A model generated the notes under the pieces. That model was not told the origin of the DNA. It saw only the letters and a list, made by a program, of their open reading frames with translations, and did not search any database. The translations under genes were made by a program, and so were the position numbers. Of a stretch of DNA of 64,000 nt, positions 34,281 to 47,030 are shown piece by piece (position 1 is the stretch's first letter; every line of letters starts with the position of its first letter). Origin of the DNA: Lycium barbarum (lineage: Eukaryota; Streptophyta; Magnoliopsida; Solanales; Solanaceae); NCBI RefSeq assembly GCF_019175385.1, contig NC_083341.1, positions 63,645,800-63,709,799 of the forward strand, read 5' to 3'.

Positions 34281-34382
34281 TTAATCGAAATTATGTATAC
34301 CATTATCGACCTTTTTATTCGAGAAATCTCGCTCAAACTGACCCCTTCTTTTTGCAACTCCAACATCTAACATCCTTCCTAC

Positions 34383-35048
34383 TCACGTCTTCCTAGACTT
34401 TAACCTAGCTACCGATTTGCCCCTCGCTCTTTGGAAAGTGCGACATCTAACCATCAAACTATCACCATGGTCTCCTTTCTCACCATTGTTGATATGATTT
34501 ATCAATTCATGCAAATTGAAGGCATGTCTTACCATCTGTATCATGACCACCTTCTTACTATACACCATTGAATTGACTATGCCTTTATCAGCTGGTGTCA
34601 ATAAAAATAATAGGTTGCACGCTAGATCTTTATCTCCCACTTTAAAATCTGTATGAATAAGGTCTATAGCCAATTTATTGAAAGCATCAATATAATCTTG
34701 TAAAGAGTTACACGTCTTCATCTTGAAGGTGTGCAAACACTAATTTAATAACATTCTAGATGTTAAAGATTTTCTAGTACAAATTTTCATGTTTCTTCCA
34801 CAAATTTGCAACCGTTGCTTCGATACTGACTTCACACAGAACATTGTCAGATAAGGATATTTGAGTCGAACTAAATACATTTATCTCCATCTTCTGCTCC
34901 TCGACCTCATTCGTATCATCTAGATATGAGTTGTCAAGGCATAGAATGATCCTTCTCTCCGCAACAACACCATGATCTTTATTTTCTAGATGCTAAAGTT
35001 ATTACTTCACCCATCAAAATTTGCTACCTCAAACTTCATGGATTTCAT
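34383..35048 (-). pseudogene. Tork/Tnt1-like copia Gag fragment
   Basis: On the minus strand a start at 35048 (MKSMKFEVANFDG) leads through several stops to an open part of 117 codons (34736-34383) with MHTFKMKTCNSLQDYIDAFN and NKLAIDLIHTDFKVGDKDLA, the layout of the copia gag (UBN2-type) domain, ending in an Arg/Lys-rich tail. It breaks off at 34383 before any zinc knuckle. A PBS lies just upstream, so this is the 5' end of an element whose rest is deleted. Confidence 0.75.
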
Positions 35049-35082
35049 AGCCTCCCCACCTTCTAGATCTCAAGTTACGGAG

Positions 35083-35094
35083 GATCTGATACCA
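35083..35094 (-). other. Primer binding site of the copia fragment
   Basis: The minus strand reads TGGTATCAGATC, 35 bases upstream of the gag start; close to the initiator tRNA-Met PBS. Confidence 0.65.
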
Positions 35095-35574
35095 ATTATT
35101 AATGCATAAATGATAAAAACAAAATAATTAACGCGTGGAGCGATTAGGCCTATGTCGAAGTTACAAGATAAAGCACCTCAAGGAAAAACAATAACTCTAG
35201 CGCGCGCGCATATATATATACCCTAAGGCCCACAAGAGAGCTCCTCTCTTCCTTTAACTTCGGTGCTTTCCGTTTAAAGTTGGAATTGCCTCGAACTTTT
35301 TCTCAAATTCACATCTAGCTCCAATCATGCTGGAGATATTACTTCGAGCATATTCAGTTTGTGGTCCTATATATCACGCTAAAAAGTACTACAAGCAAGT
35401 ATAGGTTTCTAATTATAGATAAAGTTACTTAGTCATGTTTAGTATGTGGTCCATGAACATTATCCTCGTCACTGCTGATATAAACTTAATATTAATTCCT
35501 CACTACGTTCTGATAAGCAAGTAACCAACGAATCTATAAAGCACATTACTTGGTACTTATTCGTACCAAAGTAA
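35095..35574. other. Probable LTR remnant of the copia fragment and flank
   Basis: Should contain the 5' LTR in element sense, but I cannot set its far end. A GC/AT-alternating stretch (GCGCGCGCGC then ATATATATAT, 35201-35220) may be promoter-related. Confidence 0.35.
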
Positions 35575-36478
35575 GGGCTAGTGCATAAAAGGAAGGAAAT
35601 AATTCACATGAATGAAATGAATCTGGGAAAGGATTTGAGTTTATATAGGGAAATGAGACCTTTGAATTCCCTTGAAACGGGCATCACCAGTCATTGCGAA
35701 ACGTCAATCGACGCCGTCTTCCATGACTAGTGATGTTTCTGGTGATTGGCGCGACGATTGAGGTGATTGAACTTCTTCGATTCCCGCACAACCAGACGAA
35801 GTTTGAACCTTTTCCACTTCCCGATCACGAATGTTCGGAATCTCAAAAAGTTGGGGGACTATCTGTATTAGGCTAAATTCGTATAACACAACTGGACCAA
35901 TGCCATTAAGACACGTGGAAAAAGGGATAAGTCAAGAATGAGTCAGCACACAGTTTCACCAGAGGTGGCCTCATTCTACCGGAGGCATCGCTAGGTCCGA
36001 AAGACCGTTGGAATAGCTCTGGAAGAGAGCTTAACGGACTGTCGTTACAAATTAGGCTTAGCGTTACCCAAATGGTATTATTAGGCTTAATGGTCCTCTT
36101 TATTGCTTATCATTATTGCGTAGTTAATGCTCATTATGAGCAGGGACACAATACTTGGAATGTGTACCCCTAGCTCTTAGTATAACTAGGGATTGTCATT
36201 CCTATTGTAAAGACACGAAATTCAAGAAAAATACATAACACATATTACACAATTACTCCATTATAAGTTCTTCTTTACTTTATACGATTTCTATCACAAG
36301 CTTGGGCAGAGGAATAAGTATCGAGTTTTATTAAGGCTCAGGCTATTCCTAATTTTACTTTGCTTATATTTCGTTTATATCAATTCTACTTGCATATTAC
36401 ATTGTTTTAGTGGTCATTTTGATCCACGTATCCTTGACCACGAACACAAATTTAATTGAACTGTTTTCCGGGTAAACA
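35575..36478 (+). repeat. 5' LTR of the Tat element
   Basis: Aligns over its length to 57073-57975 (for example GAATGAAATGAATCTGGGAA and TGGTATTATTAGGCTTAATG in both) and ends GGGTAAACA directly before the PBS. The exact first base is uncertain. Confidence 0.9.
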
Positions 36479-36481
36479 GTT

Positions 36482-36498
36482 TGGCGCCCACTGTGCGG
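36482..36498 (+). other. Primer binding site of the Tat element
   Basis: TGGCGCCCACTGTGCGG lies three bases after the LTR end. I do not assign the tRNA. Confidence 0.8.
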
Positions 36499-36587
36499 CT
36501 AAGACAGTTGTGGTTGTCACTGTGACCATTGTTTGTCTTACTAACTTTTCTTGAGTTTCGTGTTTGCCTAAGTATCTGTCTCAGGTA

Positions 36588-38077
36588 TGACAGGAGCAAC
36601 CAACAATGCGAATACTGGAAGCCAGTAAGGCAACATTCAGCTAGGTCCACACAATTTGCCCCTCCAAGTACCAACAGGAGGTTTGCAGCCCCAGAATACG
36701 GGTGGAGATACAATATGACGAGAACAGGACGACCACACCACCAAAGATGAAATTCAAACCGACGAAACTGCAGAGGATTCAATGCGGATCCTGAGCAAGA
36801 AAAGTCACGCAATGAGGGCGGAAATGGAACAGATAAGGCAGAGTCATCCCGTCCCTCACATCCGTTCCTAGGGTTAGAGTTGCGGCTCCCGACTCAACCC
36901 CCACGACTTCTATCAATGGAAACGCCATCATCAGTAGCGGACAAACCATAGGAAGGAACGGAGATGCCTCCGGCAACGAATCTTCACCCAACGATCCTTT
37001 CCAAACCCAAGTCAAGCGGTTCATGAGGGAGATCACCGGGAAAATAGATCAAACAGCCAAGGAAGTCAAGAAGAATGCCAAGAAATTCCAAACGCATTTA
37101 AATCAAATTCTTGGGGCTCCCCCGGTTATAGAAGGCCCTGACGCAAGAAAATATATTCAGCGGACGTATAAACCTGAAGCCACTCCGGAGTTGATCCCGA
37201 AGAGGTTCGAAATGCCCGACATTCCCAAGTACGACTGGACAATGGATCCACTAGAGCACATTATGGCTTACACAATGGCGGTAAAAGGTAATGACTTAAA
37301 GGAGAAGGAGATCAAATAGGTCCTAATCAAAAATTTCGGCGAGACTCTCGCCCGGGGGGATTTGATGTAGTACTCCCAACTGTCGGAGCATTCAATCACT
37401 TCCTTTGCCATACTGGCCAATATATTCATCGAAGCTCAACCAATGCTCAGAGAGTAAAAAACCAGCAAGGCAGATATCTTCCGCATCACGTAGAGAGAAT
37501 CGGAACGCCTCCGAGACATTGTCATACAGTTTCAAAGGAACACATGCTTTTGCCTACTGTACCGGACAAGTGGGCGGCTGAGGCATTCACTAAGGGATTA
37601 AACCCCTTAAGTTTGGATGCTTCCCGAGAGCACAAGGAAAACTTCTTGGAGTTCCAGGCTACTACTTAGGAAGACATGCATAAATGATATGAATTGAAGA
37701 TCCGAGTAGAGGACGACTTGTTGGGGGCTCCCTCAGTGAATCCCCCTACAAAGATGGACAATGGTTTCAGGCACCCACCTCCTGAAATGACTAGTGCTGG
37801 GTCAGGATACTAATCATTGGAGCAACCGAATGCAAACAAGAAAGGGAACCGTGGGAAGAGCGGTCGCGGGCTGCAACCTAAGAACAATCCTTTTGAGGCC
37901 TCTTCAAATGGGACAGAGTATCCTAAACTCGTAGATTACAACTTCACCATAACCGAAGCTCAAATGGTGGAAACGCTGAAGACCCATCCGTCGTCACGCC
38001 CTCCTAGACCATTGCTGTCGGTTCCCAGTATTCGAGATCAGACGATTTGGTGCGAGTTTCATGGGACTATTGATACC
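36588..38077 (+). pseudogene. Tat-type Gag, 5' part
   Basis: Candidate start at 36588. Recognisable capsid blocks are LNQILGAPPVIEGPDARKYI, TPELIPKRFEMPDIPKYDWT, DPLEHIMAYTMAVKGNDL (open 37023-37319), then after stops ILANIFIEAQPMLRE and an ADIFRIT block. The pre-knuckle block IWCEFHGT ends at 38066, and the element's own sequence stops at about 38077. It resumes at 50003 with DCRHHREKV in the matching register. Many stops and at least two frameshifts upstream. Confidence 0.88.
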
Positions 38078-38728
38078 CAATCTTTGCCCTCCAAAAATTC
38101 AAATTAACTAGTAAGACTTCTTGAATCGCAAACAGAGTAAAATAGTTATTCAGAAAACCAAAAATACTTTAAAACAACTTTTGGTGATATTTTGTCGTTT
38201 CATTCTGCAAAAGATCCTAATATATATTAAGTATATTTTACATATAATTTAGGTATTAGTTATGTTTATTTTATCAATTAATACCAAAAACAAGTGTTTA
38301 ATCTTGTATGCATTTTTAACTGTCAATTTAGTCTTTCACGACTTAATTATTATAGTTAGTCCATTTACCAAGTAAATACTTTTACTTTGTTAAGTCAAGA
38401 AGCTTAATTAGTTAATGGAATAATTGATTCATCTCAACTTTAATTTAATTGGGTGTAGCCTTAAAGATTTCTTTTAATTGAGGGAAAATGATTTCAAAAT
38501 CGGTCCTAATTGGTTATCTTGTGAACGATATGGCTACAATTGAAATCAAAAGTCCTTTATTTAAACACAAATTTGATTAGTTCTTTAATCCCTAATTAAT
38601 CCCTCTTTGAAATTTGATTTCAGGCCCAACAACTAAACCCAACCTAGTCCTCTTTTTAACCTCGAAACACCTCTATAGTCTTTCATTTTTTAGAAACCAG
38701 CAAAACAAACGAACCAAAATCCCTAACC
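38078..38728. other. AT-rich spacer
   Basis: No gene, repeat or motif recognised. Confidence 0.6.
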
Positions 38729-39556
38729 CTATGTTTGGATGGTTGTTTCTCGTGGTTCATTAATGTACAGTATGGTATGGTACAATATGGTGTTGTATTG
38801 TATTGTACTATATTAATGAACACAATATTTTGATAGACTGTATCGTTTGTTGTGGTTTAATAACATTTACATTGTTTGATTTGACTGTATGGTACTGTAT
38901 AATAACTTTTAAGTTCACTAAAATATCCTTAACTCTTAATTACAAATTAGTTTATATATATCAATAAAACTCAGATAAAATAGAAACTTTAAAAATCAAG
39001 TAGGTGGTGAGTAGGGGTGGTCATTGGCGGGTGGTGGGGTAGTGGGTGGAAGGGTAGGGGTGAGTGGTTGTGGGATGGGGTTGGGTGGTGGTGAGGGATA
39101 GTGAGTGAGGGTGGTGAAGGGATGGGTGGTGTGAGGTGGGTGGTTGTGACGGTGGGGGTGAGTTGTGGGGTAGGGTAGGGTTGGGCGGTGGTGAGGGGTA
39201 GTGGGTGGTGATTGGGATGGTGGGTGGTAGGGTGTGGTGGGTGACAGAGGGGTGGGGTAGTTGGGGGTGAGTGGTAGGGTGATGGTGGTAGGATAGGGTG
39301 GGGTGGAGGTGAGTGGTAGGGTGGGGTGGGGTTGGGGTGGTGGAAGGTGACGGTATAATGGAGAAATAAAATACGTAATCATGTAAAAACCATCAAATTC
39401 GTGGTTACAAAAATTGAACTTTTTCATGGTTATATAACCACGAAATTACAACGGGTTTACAACATCGTACCACAAATTTTAACAACAATGAAAACAAACA
39501 TAATTTCATAGAAAATCATACATTAATGAACCATGGGAACAACCATCCAAACATGG
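38729..39556. mobile_element. Non-autonomous TIR transposon (about 0.83 kb)
   Basis: Terminal inverted repeats of about 39 bp (38731-38769 and 39516-39554) share ATGTTTGGATGGTTGTT and TGGTTCATTAATGTA. Inside are AT-rich flanks and a G-rich minisatellite, with no transposase. I see no clear target duplication; hAT-type origin is a guess. Confidence 0.75.
39000..39350 (+). repeat. G-rich minisatellite inside the TIR transposon
   Basis: About 350 bases built from GGTGGG, GGGTGGT and GTAGGG variants, with almost no C on the plus strand. A minus-strand Pro/Thr/His-rich reading frame (38996-39427) is a composition artefact. Confidence 0.92.
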
Positions 39557-39844
39557 AGTAAAGGAGCTCTTCGCTGCACAACTAAGCATGAGCTGTCTTC
39601 CTTTCCTCTGCAAGATAATTTCCAAGGAGTTGGTTGCTCCATTTTGGGAAAACACATTAATGCTCTTGTTTTGTTCCTCCGAACGGTAACATGCTCTACT
39701 TTCAAATCTTTTTGATTTTCTATTTTTTCTCTTTAAGATTTCAAACCCCAATTCAACGAATTTCAGTGCAAATTGGGTTCCAAGGCAATTTGAAAATGTC
39801 CCACATTATTAGTTTACTAAAATCTAGCTTTTTAGGGTTCTACA

Positions 39845-40075
39845 AATTTGAACTTTAAAACACCAAAGGAATTCAAAGCTCAGACTTAGAATGTCTTTTA
39901 GCAAGTAGTGGTGAGTAAAATCTGTCTATGAATGAGGAATGGGGTTCTATTACAGATTTTACACAACAAATAGAATCCCATTCCTCAGTCACAGACATAT
40001 TTTACACATCACTACTTGCTAAAAGACATTCTAAGTCTGAGCTTTGAGTTCCTTTGGTGTTTTAAAGTTCAAATT
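39845..40075. repeat. Near-perfect inverted repeat: 107-bp arms, 17-base loop
   Basis: Left arm 39845-39951, loop 39952-39968, right arm 39969-40075. Arms match at 100 of 107 positions by my count, so a transcript from either strand would fold into a long hairpin. It has no coding frame. It could be a fold-back transposon or a young MIRNA-like locus; no transcript evidence is available. Confidence 0.93.
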
Positions 40076-42087
40076 TTAATTTTTTGATTTTTTGTTAGAG
40101 TATCGATCTTGTTGTCATTGGTGAAAGGTGATTGATTCAACTCTCTTTACCCTCGTGGCTGCTCGGCAAAAAGGTAATTTCTTCCTCGTCTTAGCTTTAT
40201 TTTTTTTTAAAGTTTTTTTTTTTGTTTTCAACTTTGTGGTAGATTAGCTTATTTTTGAAATGCTGTTAGAACTAGATAAGTAATTTTCCTTTTCTTTTCA
40301 TTTTAGTTTTGTTATATTTAATTTAATCTTCAGTTCTGTGTTAGCTTTAATTAAAATTATTGGGACTATGTGTTTGCTACTAGAGTTTCTTATCTCTTTT
40401 AAGCATTAGTTGGTAGGAGGTATGAAGTCATCTCTGCATTTCTCAATGTAGACTTCGATTAAGTATAATACACTCGTTTTACTTTCATTTAGTTGCGAGC
40501 ATGAATCACCTGTGTAAGTTTATTACATGGTCTGTCTTCTGCTTCTTTAAAGTCATCTATGAATTAGTTAATTCAATGAGTGTTTAGTTTAGTCCTAGAT
40601 GTTGCATAGGCGTGGATTGTGAATGTATAAATCGACCTCTTTTCTTTTCAGTTCCATGTTTTGTTTTGGCTGTTATAAGAGTTCAGTATTATGTTTTCCT
40701 TTAACTTTTCCTTGACATTTTAGTTGAGAACTAGTGTTAAACCTTATTTCCCTACAGTAGAGCTGAGGCAAGGTCAAAATTTGAACGCGTTCCCTTTAAC
40801 CAAGTTGTTTAAAACAACTGTTTTCAGATTGTACTTGAACATAAGTGAAGTGTGGATTTTGGGTAATAAATTACTGGTTTAGACCTTTCTCCCTAAAAAT
40901 TAGTTATTCCCCTTTCCTGTTTAAGATTTAGTAGGGAGAACTAAATGTTTTAAATGGCCTAATGTTGTTATATCTCTAATAAGTGATTAAGTTCAATAGT
41001 AACTCCCAGGTCATTTACTGATTATATTTGATAGAGTGGGACAATAGTTCACATGACCCTTTAAAAATTATGCTTGATTCAAAGTTTCGATCTTTTTTCT
41101 TGAAATACTGGTGTTATGTTAGATGTTTGCTGATCTTTTTCCTGTTAGTATTATTTCAATTTAAGATGTTACAGGGAATAGTTCTGTTTCCAGTTAAAAG
41201 AATGGGAACACTAGCTTGTTTTTCTTTAAATCTTAAGTTTCCAAGTGATAGTCTAGGAACACCAAGTTTTCCAAGCCTCCTTTCAGTTTTGTGGGATCTG
41301 TCCAAATTTGGTGGGAAAAGGTTTGATTCAAATTTGTGAGATTGAATGCCTATTGTGTTAGTTTGGTATGGAGTATAAGTTTACACCCTTTTCTGTTCTG
41401 TTACAATTAATAAGTTCCCTTTCTTCCTTTTACAATCTGGTTACATATCTTTTTCCCAACTTAAGTATGTTATTTTTAGTAAGGTTACTACCTTCCCATT
41501 GATTTTGAACTAAAGTGTTTGATTGATAGTCATATGTTAATATGAATCATGTTTACAATTTATACAAACTATTCCCTTTTAAAACTAATCAATCACTACC
41601 TTTTCTTATTTGATGAGGTTGATCTTAACACTAAAATGAACCCATCTATTAATAAAGCATTGAGGCCACACTTTGTTTGAGCCTTGTACTTAGATGCTGC
41701 AAGTTATGATTTAAGAATTGGCTATGCGATCATAAGTCGATAAATCTTCATGTTCGGAAGCAAGTATATGTATGCCTTCTGTTCAGCATAAAGGGAAATT
41801 TGGACAAGGATCTCTTTAATTCGGGATTCGTATTGGAGTATATTTGGTTGCGTTAATTCTGTCTGGAGGAGGTTCATCCGAATTTTGGCTCACTTAGAGT
41901 TTGAGTAACCATATGCTTTGTTCTCTGAGATTTTAGTTTTGACTGATAGCTTATGATATGTCCAATTTAACTTAGCGATCATAGAATTTAATATGATTGA
42001 CTATTTGGTTTAAGAAAATTACTTCTTTTAATTAAATATGTTGAGCTAAACTTTAATGAGTCTATTTAACATTCAGATTTCATTACG

Positions 42088-42092
<5 letters not shown>
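40076..42092. other. AT-rich spacer
   Basis: T-rich, intron-like DNA. The longest frame (41028-41339, plus) resembles no family I know and has no supporting context. Confidence 0.55.

Positions 42093-42131
<39 letters not shown>
42093..42131. repeat. AT microsatellite upstream of the LINE
   Basis: About 19 AT dinucleotides. Confidence 0.95.
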
Positions 42132-42133
<2 letters not shown>

Positions 42134-42389
42134 TACTTTCCTTTTCTTTCATTTTGGTGCATGAACACTTGATATGAGTTGAATGGATTCATCCCAATCC
42201 CTTCGCATTATCTTGTTGGGCCAGAAGCCCAACATTGCATTAGATCGAGTCGGACCGCATACAATGAAGGCCTAGCCATGGGTGAAACTTTAATAAGTTA
42301 TGGTTGGTGGGCTCAAGAAAAAAACGATCTCTAGCTGGAACCCTACCTCCATGCAAACCCTAGTCTAGGTCAGCTCCACAACAACATCA

Positions 42390-44503
42390 ATGGCCACTCC
42401 GGCCACTGGTCATTCACCTCCGGTGGTTGACCAGTCTACTTCTACTCCTTCTTCATCTACACAGCCTAACAACAACCTCGTAGAATCTCCCAAACTAAAG
42501 TTTAATGATTTATTCAAACCTACAATTATGGAACCCATGCAAAACCCCACTTCTACGTCCAACTTAGAAGTAAAGCAAGTTTCTTTCGTTAATGGCATCC
42601 TTGTGCTTCGTTGGACACAAAAAGAAGTTGAGGAAATGGAAGTCATGGAAAATCTAAAGCATGCAGTGAGTGGGAAGTTTGCACATGGATGGCCAGATCT
42701 AGAAGAGTTGAGAACTATTCTTCCTCAATAATGTGGGATTCAAGGGAAGTGTCTTATTGGTTTATTTCGATCTAGACATGTATTGATTCGATTATCTCTA
42801 ATGGAGGACTTTGTGAAGCTTTGTTCAAAGGGATCTTACTACTTGCAATCGAAAGATGGATATTCTTATCATATGAGGCCTTTAATATATGATTCTAAGT
42901 TTAAGATTGATGAAGAAACATCAAAGATGATTGCTTGGATCTCTTTTCCTAACCTAATGCCAACCGTTTTTGTTCGTGAATCTATATTTCCCTCGCTACG
43001 GCTGTGGGAACACCTTTACAATTAGATCTTGCTACTATTAACCGCACTAGACCTAGTTGTGGTAGAATTAAAGTGTTGGTTGATCTTTTATCTGATCTGC
43101 GTAAGTTTGTTAATATAGAGATTGAAGATGAGTTGACTAAGGAAATTAGAGTGGAAAAGATGAAAATTCATTATGATTATTTGCCTAAATATTGTAGAGA
43201 ATGTCGAGTACAAGGGCATACTGATCAAGAATGTTGGCAGTTACATCTTGAACTGGCATATTTTGATGAAGAGTATGTTGAAGAGGCCCCTAATAGTAGT
43301 AAGGGGAAGGATGTTATGACCTCTAGTAGTGCTGGTGTTAAGGATACCATGGTTTATAATGTTAATGATGGCAAGGGGAAGGGAGTTGTGATGGACTCCA
43401 ATACAGCTCAATTAGCTGATCAGCCTCAGAAGAAGCATGCTACTTTCTTTAATCATAGAAGGAAGTTTAATGCTAGGATTTTGGCTAGTGGTAGAGTGCT
43501 TCGTGATCTAGGAAACTGGAATGTAGTGAAGGATAATAGGGTGCTGGTGGATGTTGATCAAAAAGCAAGTGCAAATGTGCATGATCTGAAGGCTGAACAG
43601 TTGCAACTTGACTCTACTGTGGTTGTCCACAACAAATTTGATGTCTTACAAGGTGAATATGAACAAGAAGAGAATCCAAAAGGTGATGACAAATGGGAGG
43701 ACAGCCAAGTGGTGCAAGTTATGACTGGTAACATGGCAAGTACTGAAGAAGTGGAATCACAACAAACACCACAACAACTAGTTGGATCTTCTGAGGGTGA
43801 TGGACTGCTAAATAAATTTTCATCTAATGAAGTTGAAAATATACACAACTTCAATGATGATAAAGGGTTTGGTTCTAAGGAGGTTTCAGAGGAGAAACAG
43901 CCTGAAGAAGAGAAGTGCTTGGCTACTATAGAATCAGGGTAGATAGGGGTTATTGGTGGTGCAATTCAACTTGATCTGACTGACTCAATTGTTCAAGAAA
44001 ATGATGAGGAATTTCCTCTACCTGCTAATGACAGAGAAATTGTTTTAGTGCAAAATAATGAAGATGAGGTTCCAAATGGGGATGATAATAATCAGCTGGT
44101 CATACATGAAGAATGCAAGGAGGTTGCCATCATGGGCTGCTATCCCATAAGAGTGGAAGTCCAGTAGGAAGAGCTTGAAGTTTTGGATGATTTAGGTGTT
44201 GTCAATGAATCACTAGATCAACAACTAGCAATTGATAAAAAGGCTTCTCCTATGAAGGACCTTCATGATTTGGTTTCTCATAACTTGCCTAGCCCAGATG
44301 TAAAGGAAGAAACAATTGCTACCAAGCCTGTCTTAAAGGAGAATACTGAAGTGGTGGATATGGTATTAGAAGAAGTATGTAAAGAAGCAGGTCTTTCTCC
44401 AAAATCTCAAGTCAAAGGTTCAAAAAAGAAGCAAAAGAAAGCAGCTACCATTCCAACAAGGGTAGTACTAATAAGGGCAGCTCATAAATTCAGTTCCAAA
44501 TGA
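42390..44503 (+). pseudogene. LINE ORF1: DUF4283-like domain and CCHC knuckle
   Basis: Start at 42390 (MATPATGHSPPVVDQ). A TAA at 42729-42731 and a +1 frameshift near 42990-43004 break the DUF4283-like part (FAHGWPDLEELRTILPQ, then LIRLSLMEDFVKLCSKGSYY and MIAWISFPNLMPTVF). The knuckle YCRECRVQGHTDQEC (cysteines from 43193 to 43234) is complete. A long acidic low-complexity tail then runs to KKKQKKAATIPTR near 44460, with two TAG stops (43940 and 44165). ORF1 proteins bind LINE RNA. Confidence 0.85.
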
Positions 44504-44504
44504 T

Positions 44505-45330
44505 TTTTAAAACATTATTTTGAACATCAGATCTGTTAAAACTCAAAATGCTTTCCATAGGGTGCAAATGATACATAGACATCATAAGTTTTTTCTTATT
44601 GCATTGATGGAGCCTTTTCAACATGTTAGCAAAATTCAGCAGTATAGAAGGAGGACTGGAATGCCTTCTGCAAAAAGTAACTGCAATGGAAAAATCTAGT
44701 TTTTTGTAAATAATTATGTAGATGTGGAGATTTTACAAAACACTGCTCAACAAATTACTGTGAAGCTTTATTTCCAACAGCTTGATAAGTACTTGGTGAC
44801 CTCTTAAGTTTATGCTAAATGTGATTCTATAGAAAGACTAGCTCTTTGGGATAGTTTATATTGCTTGGCTGATGGTATGAAAGATCCTTGGCTCATTAAG
44901 GGTGATTTTAATGTCATTTTGAATGAGGCGGAGAAAATTGGTGGATTGCCTGTCCTACCACAAAAGTATGAAGATTTTGCATTTTTGTATCAATTCCTGT
45001 GATCGTACTGAGATAAGTTTTAAAGGCAGTCCTTTTACCTGGTGGAATGGGAGAGCAGATAAGGATTGCATTTTCAAAAAGTTAGAGAGGATGCTATCTA
45101 ATGATTTCTTAGAAAATTGGTTTGGACATCCGGAGGTGAAGCATTTTTCCAGAACTGGCTGAAATCATGCACCTATGCTCCTTTCTTGCAATGACCAAAC
45201 TCAGCATTTTGCAAGGCCTTTCAAATTTCTGAAGTTTTGGACCGAACATGAGGATTATAAGGAGGTGGTGAGGCAGAACTAGATATCTGAGGACACACAA
45301 AATGCTTTTGTTTCTTTCAAGCAGAAGATA
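44505..45330 (+). pseudogene. LINE ORF2: AP-type endonuclease domain
   Basis: Begins [17 protein letters not shown]; contains the catalytic-loop motif WLIKGDFNVILNEAEKIGG (near 44890), then after a frameshift FTWWNGRADKDCIFKKLER and NHAPMLLSC. The last motif normally has Asp before His; here it is Asn. Several stops. In L1 elements this domain nicks target DNA. Confidence 0.82.
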
Positions 45331-45419
45331 AAGTAAGTAAAAAAGCTTTATCAATTTGGAGTAAACAATCCTTTGGTGATATATTTCAAAAACTTAGTAT
45401 AAGAGAGGATACTGTCAAG

Positions 45420-47030
45420 GTGAAAGAGCAGCTTTTTGAAGAAGTGCCATCAGAGGGTAATAAAATGGTATTGCAAAGATCTCAGGCTGAATTGAAAGGC
45501 TACTTACATTATGAGGAGGAATTTTGGAGGCAAAAAGCTGGTTTTGATCATTTTGCAGAAGGGGATAGAAATACCAGATTTTTCCATAGTCTGGTTAAGG
45601 GAAGAAGGAAGAGGACTCTTATAAAGAAGATTAAAAATGCTGATGGATCATGGTTGACAAATGTGGAAGAGATTGATGCAGAAGTTGTTTCCTTTTATCA
45701 GAAACAGTTCACACAGGAAGCATATCAGACGGATTCACCTTTGTCTAATCATATTCCATTACTGGTTTCTCAGGAAGAAAAGGAAATGCTTTGTGCAGTA
45801 CCTACTTTGGAGGAGGTGAAGAAGGCAGTTTTTGAATTATTAGGGGATAGTGCTAGTGGTCGAGATGGTTTAAATGGTGTTTTCTATCACTCTTGTTGGG
45901 ATATTGTTGGTGCTGATGTGTATAGTGTTGTGAAAGCCTTTTGGGATGGCCATACACTTCCAAAGGCAATCACACACACTAATCTAGTCTTATTACCAAA
46001 GAAGAATGAGGTGGAGACATTTTCAGACATGAGGCCTATTAGTCTTAGTAATTTCATTAACAAAGTCATCTCCAGGGTAATTCATTATAAATTGGAGGAT
46101 GTCCTTCCAAAACTTATTTCTCCAAACCAGTCTGGATTTGTAAAGGGAAGAAATATCATAGAAAGTGTGTTGTTGACACAGGAGATTGTGTCAGATATCA
46201 GGTTGAGGTGAAAACCTGCTAATGTTGTACTCAAACTTGACATGACCAAGGCTTATGACAGAGTGTCATGGTCATTTTTAACCAAGGTGCTAAGAACTAG
46301 TATTTTGTACTCATCAATGGTCAGACTTATGGGTTTTTCCACTCTTCTAGAGGGGTTAATAGAGGTGATCCCATATCTCCTGCACTTTTTATCCTGGCAG
46401 CTAAGGTTTTGTCAAGATCTTTTAATGCATTGTTTGATGATAAAGAATTCAAAGGCTTTGGAATGCCAAAATGGAGCCCTCAGCTGAATCATCTTGCTTA
46501 TCCAGATGATACTATCATCTTTTTATCTGCAGACAGTTATTCTTTGAAACTGATTATGGATACCTTGCAGAATTATAAAAGCCTTTTTGGCCAGTTGATC
46601 AATAAGAACAAGAGTTTTTTCTATATGCACTATAAGGTGCCACATACTGTTGTACAAGAAGTGGAAAGTATAACTGGTTTTATCAAAGGGTCTTTCCTTT
46701 TTGTATACCTTGGCTACCCAATCACACATTCCAGGAAAATGAAGGCTGACTATTTAGAGTTGCTTAAAAAAGTGAGGGACAAGTTGCATGCAAAGAAAGG
46801 GAAACTATTATCACCAGGTGGAAAATCAGTGTTGATTTCTAGTGTGCTTCAGAGTATACCTATTCACCTGCTATCTGCTTTGAAACCTCCTATATGTGTG
46901 ATCAAGGAGTTGCATAAGATTTTCAATAAATTATTTTGGAGTAACAAGGAAGATTGGAAATGCAGGCATTGGGCAGCATGGTTAAATATGTGTTATCCTA
47001 AGCATAAAGGGGATTGGGATTTAGATTAAT
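45420..47030 (+). pseudogene. LINE ORF2: reverse transcriptase domain with altered catalytic box
   Basis: Open segments 45420-46211, 46242-46487 and 46409-47029 in shifting frames. Motifs: FWRQKAGFDHFAEGDRNTRF, NEVETFSDMRPISLSNFINK, ISPNQSGFVKGRNIIESVLL, LKLDMTKAYDRVSWSFL and the active box HLAYPDDTIIF. The second position of the usual Y-A-D-D is Pro (codon 46502-46504); the Asp pair remains. RT would copy the LINE RNA at the nick. Confidence 0.9.

Larger units (their letters stand above)
32478..34382. other. AT-rich spacer with a duplicated 0.2-kb segment
   Basis: No gene recognised. It holds a T homopolymer near 33028-33045 and the two direct repeats listed separately; its right part ends in a possible Helitron terminus. 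Confidence 0.5.

Noticed and set aside
38996..39427. 143-codon Pro/Thr/His-rich minus-strand frame
   Set aside because: It is the complement of the G-rich minisatellite; composition alone keeps the frame open.
41028..41339. 103-codon plus-strand frame in the spacer left of the LINE
   Set aside because: No recognisable domain and no promoter or splice context that I can support.
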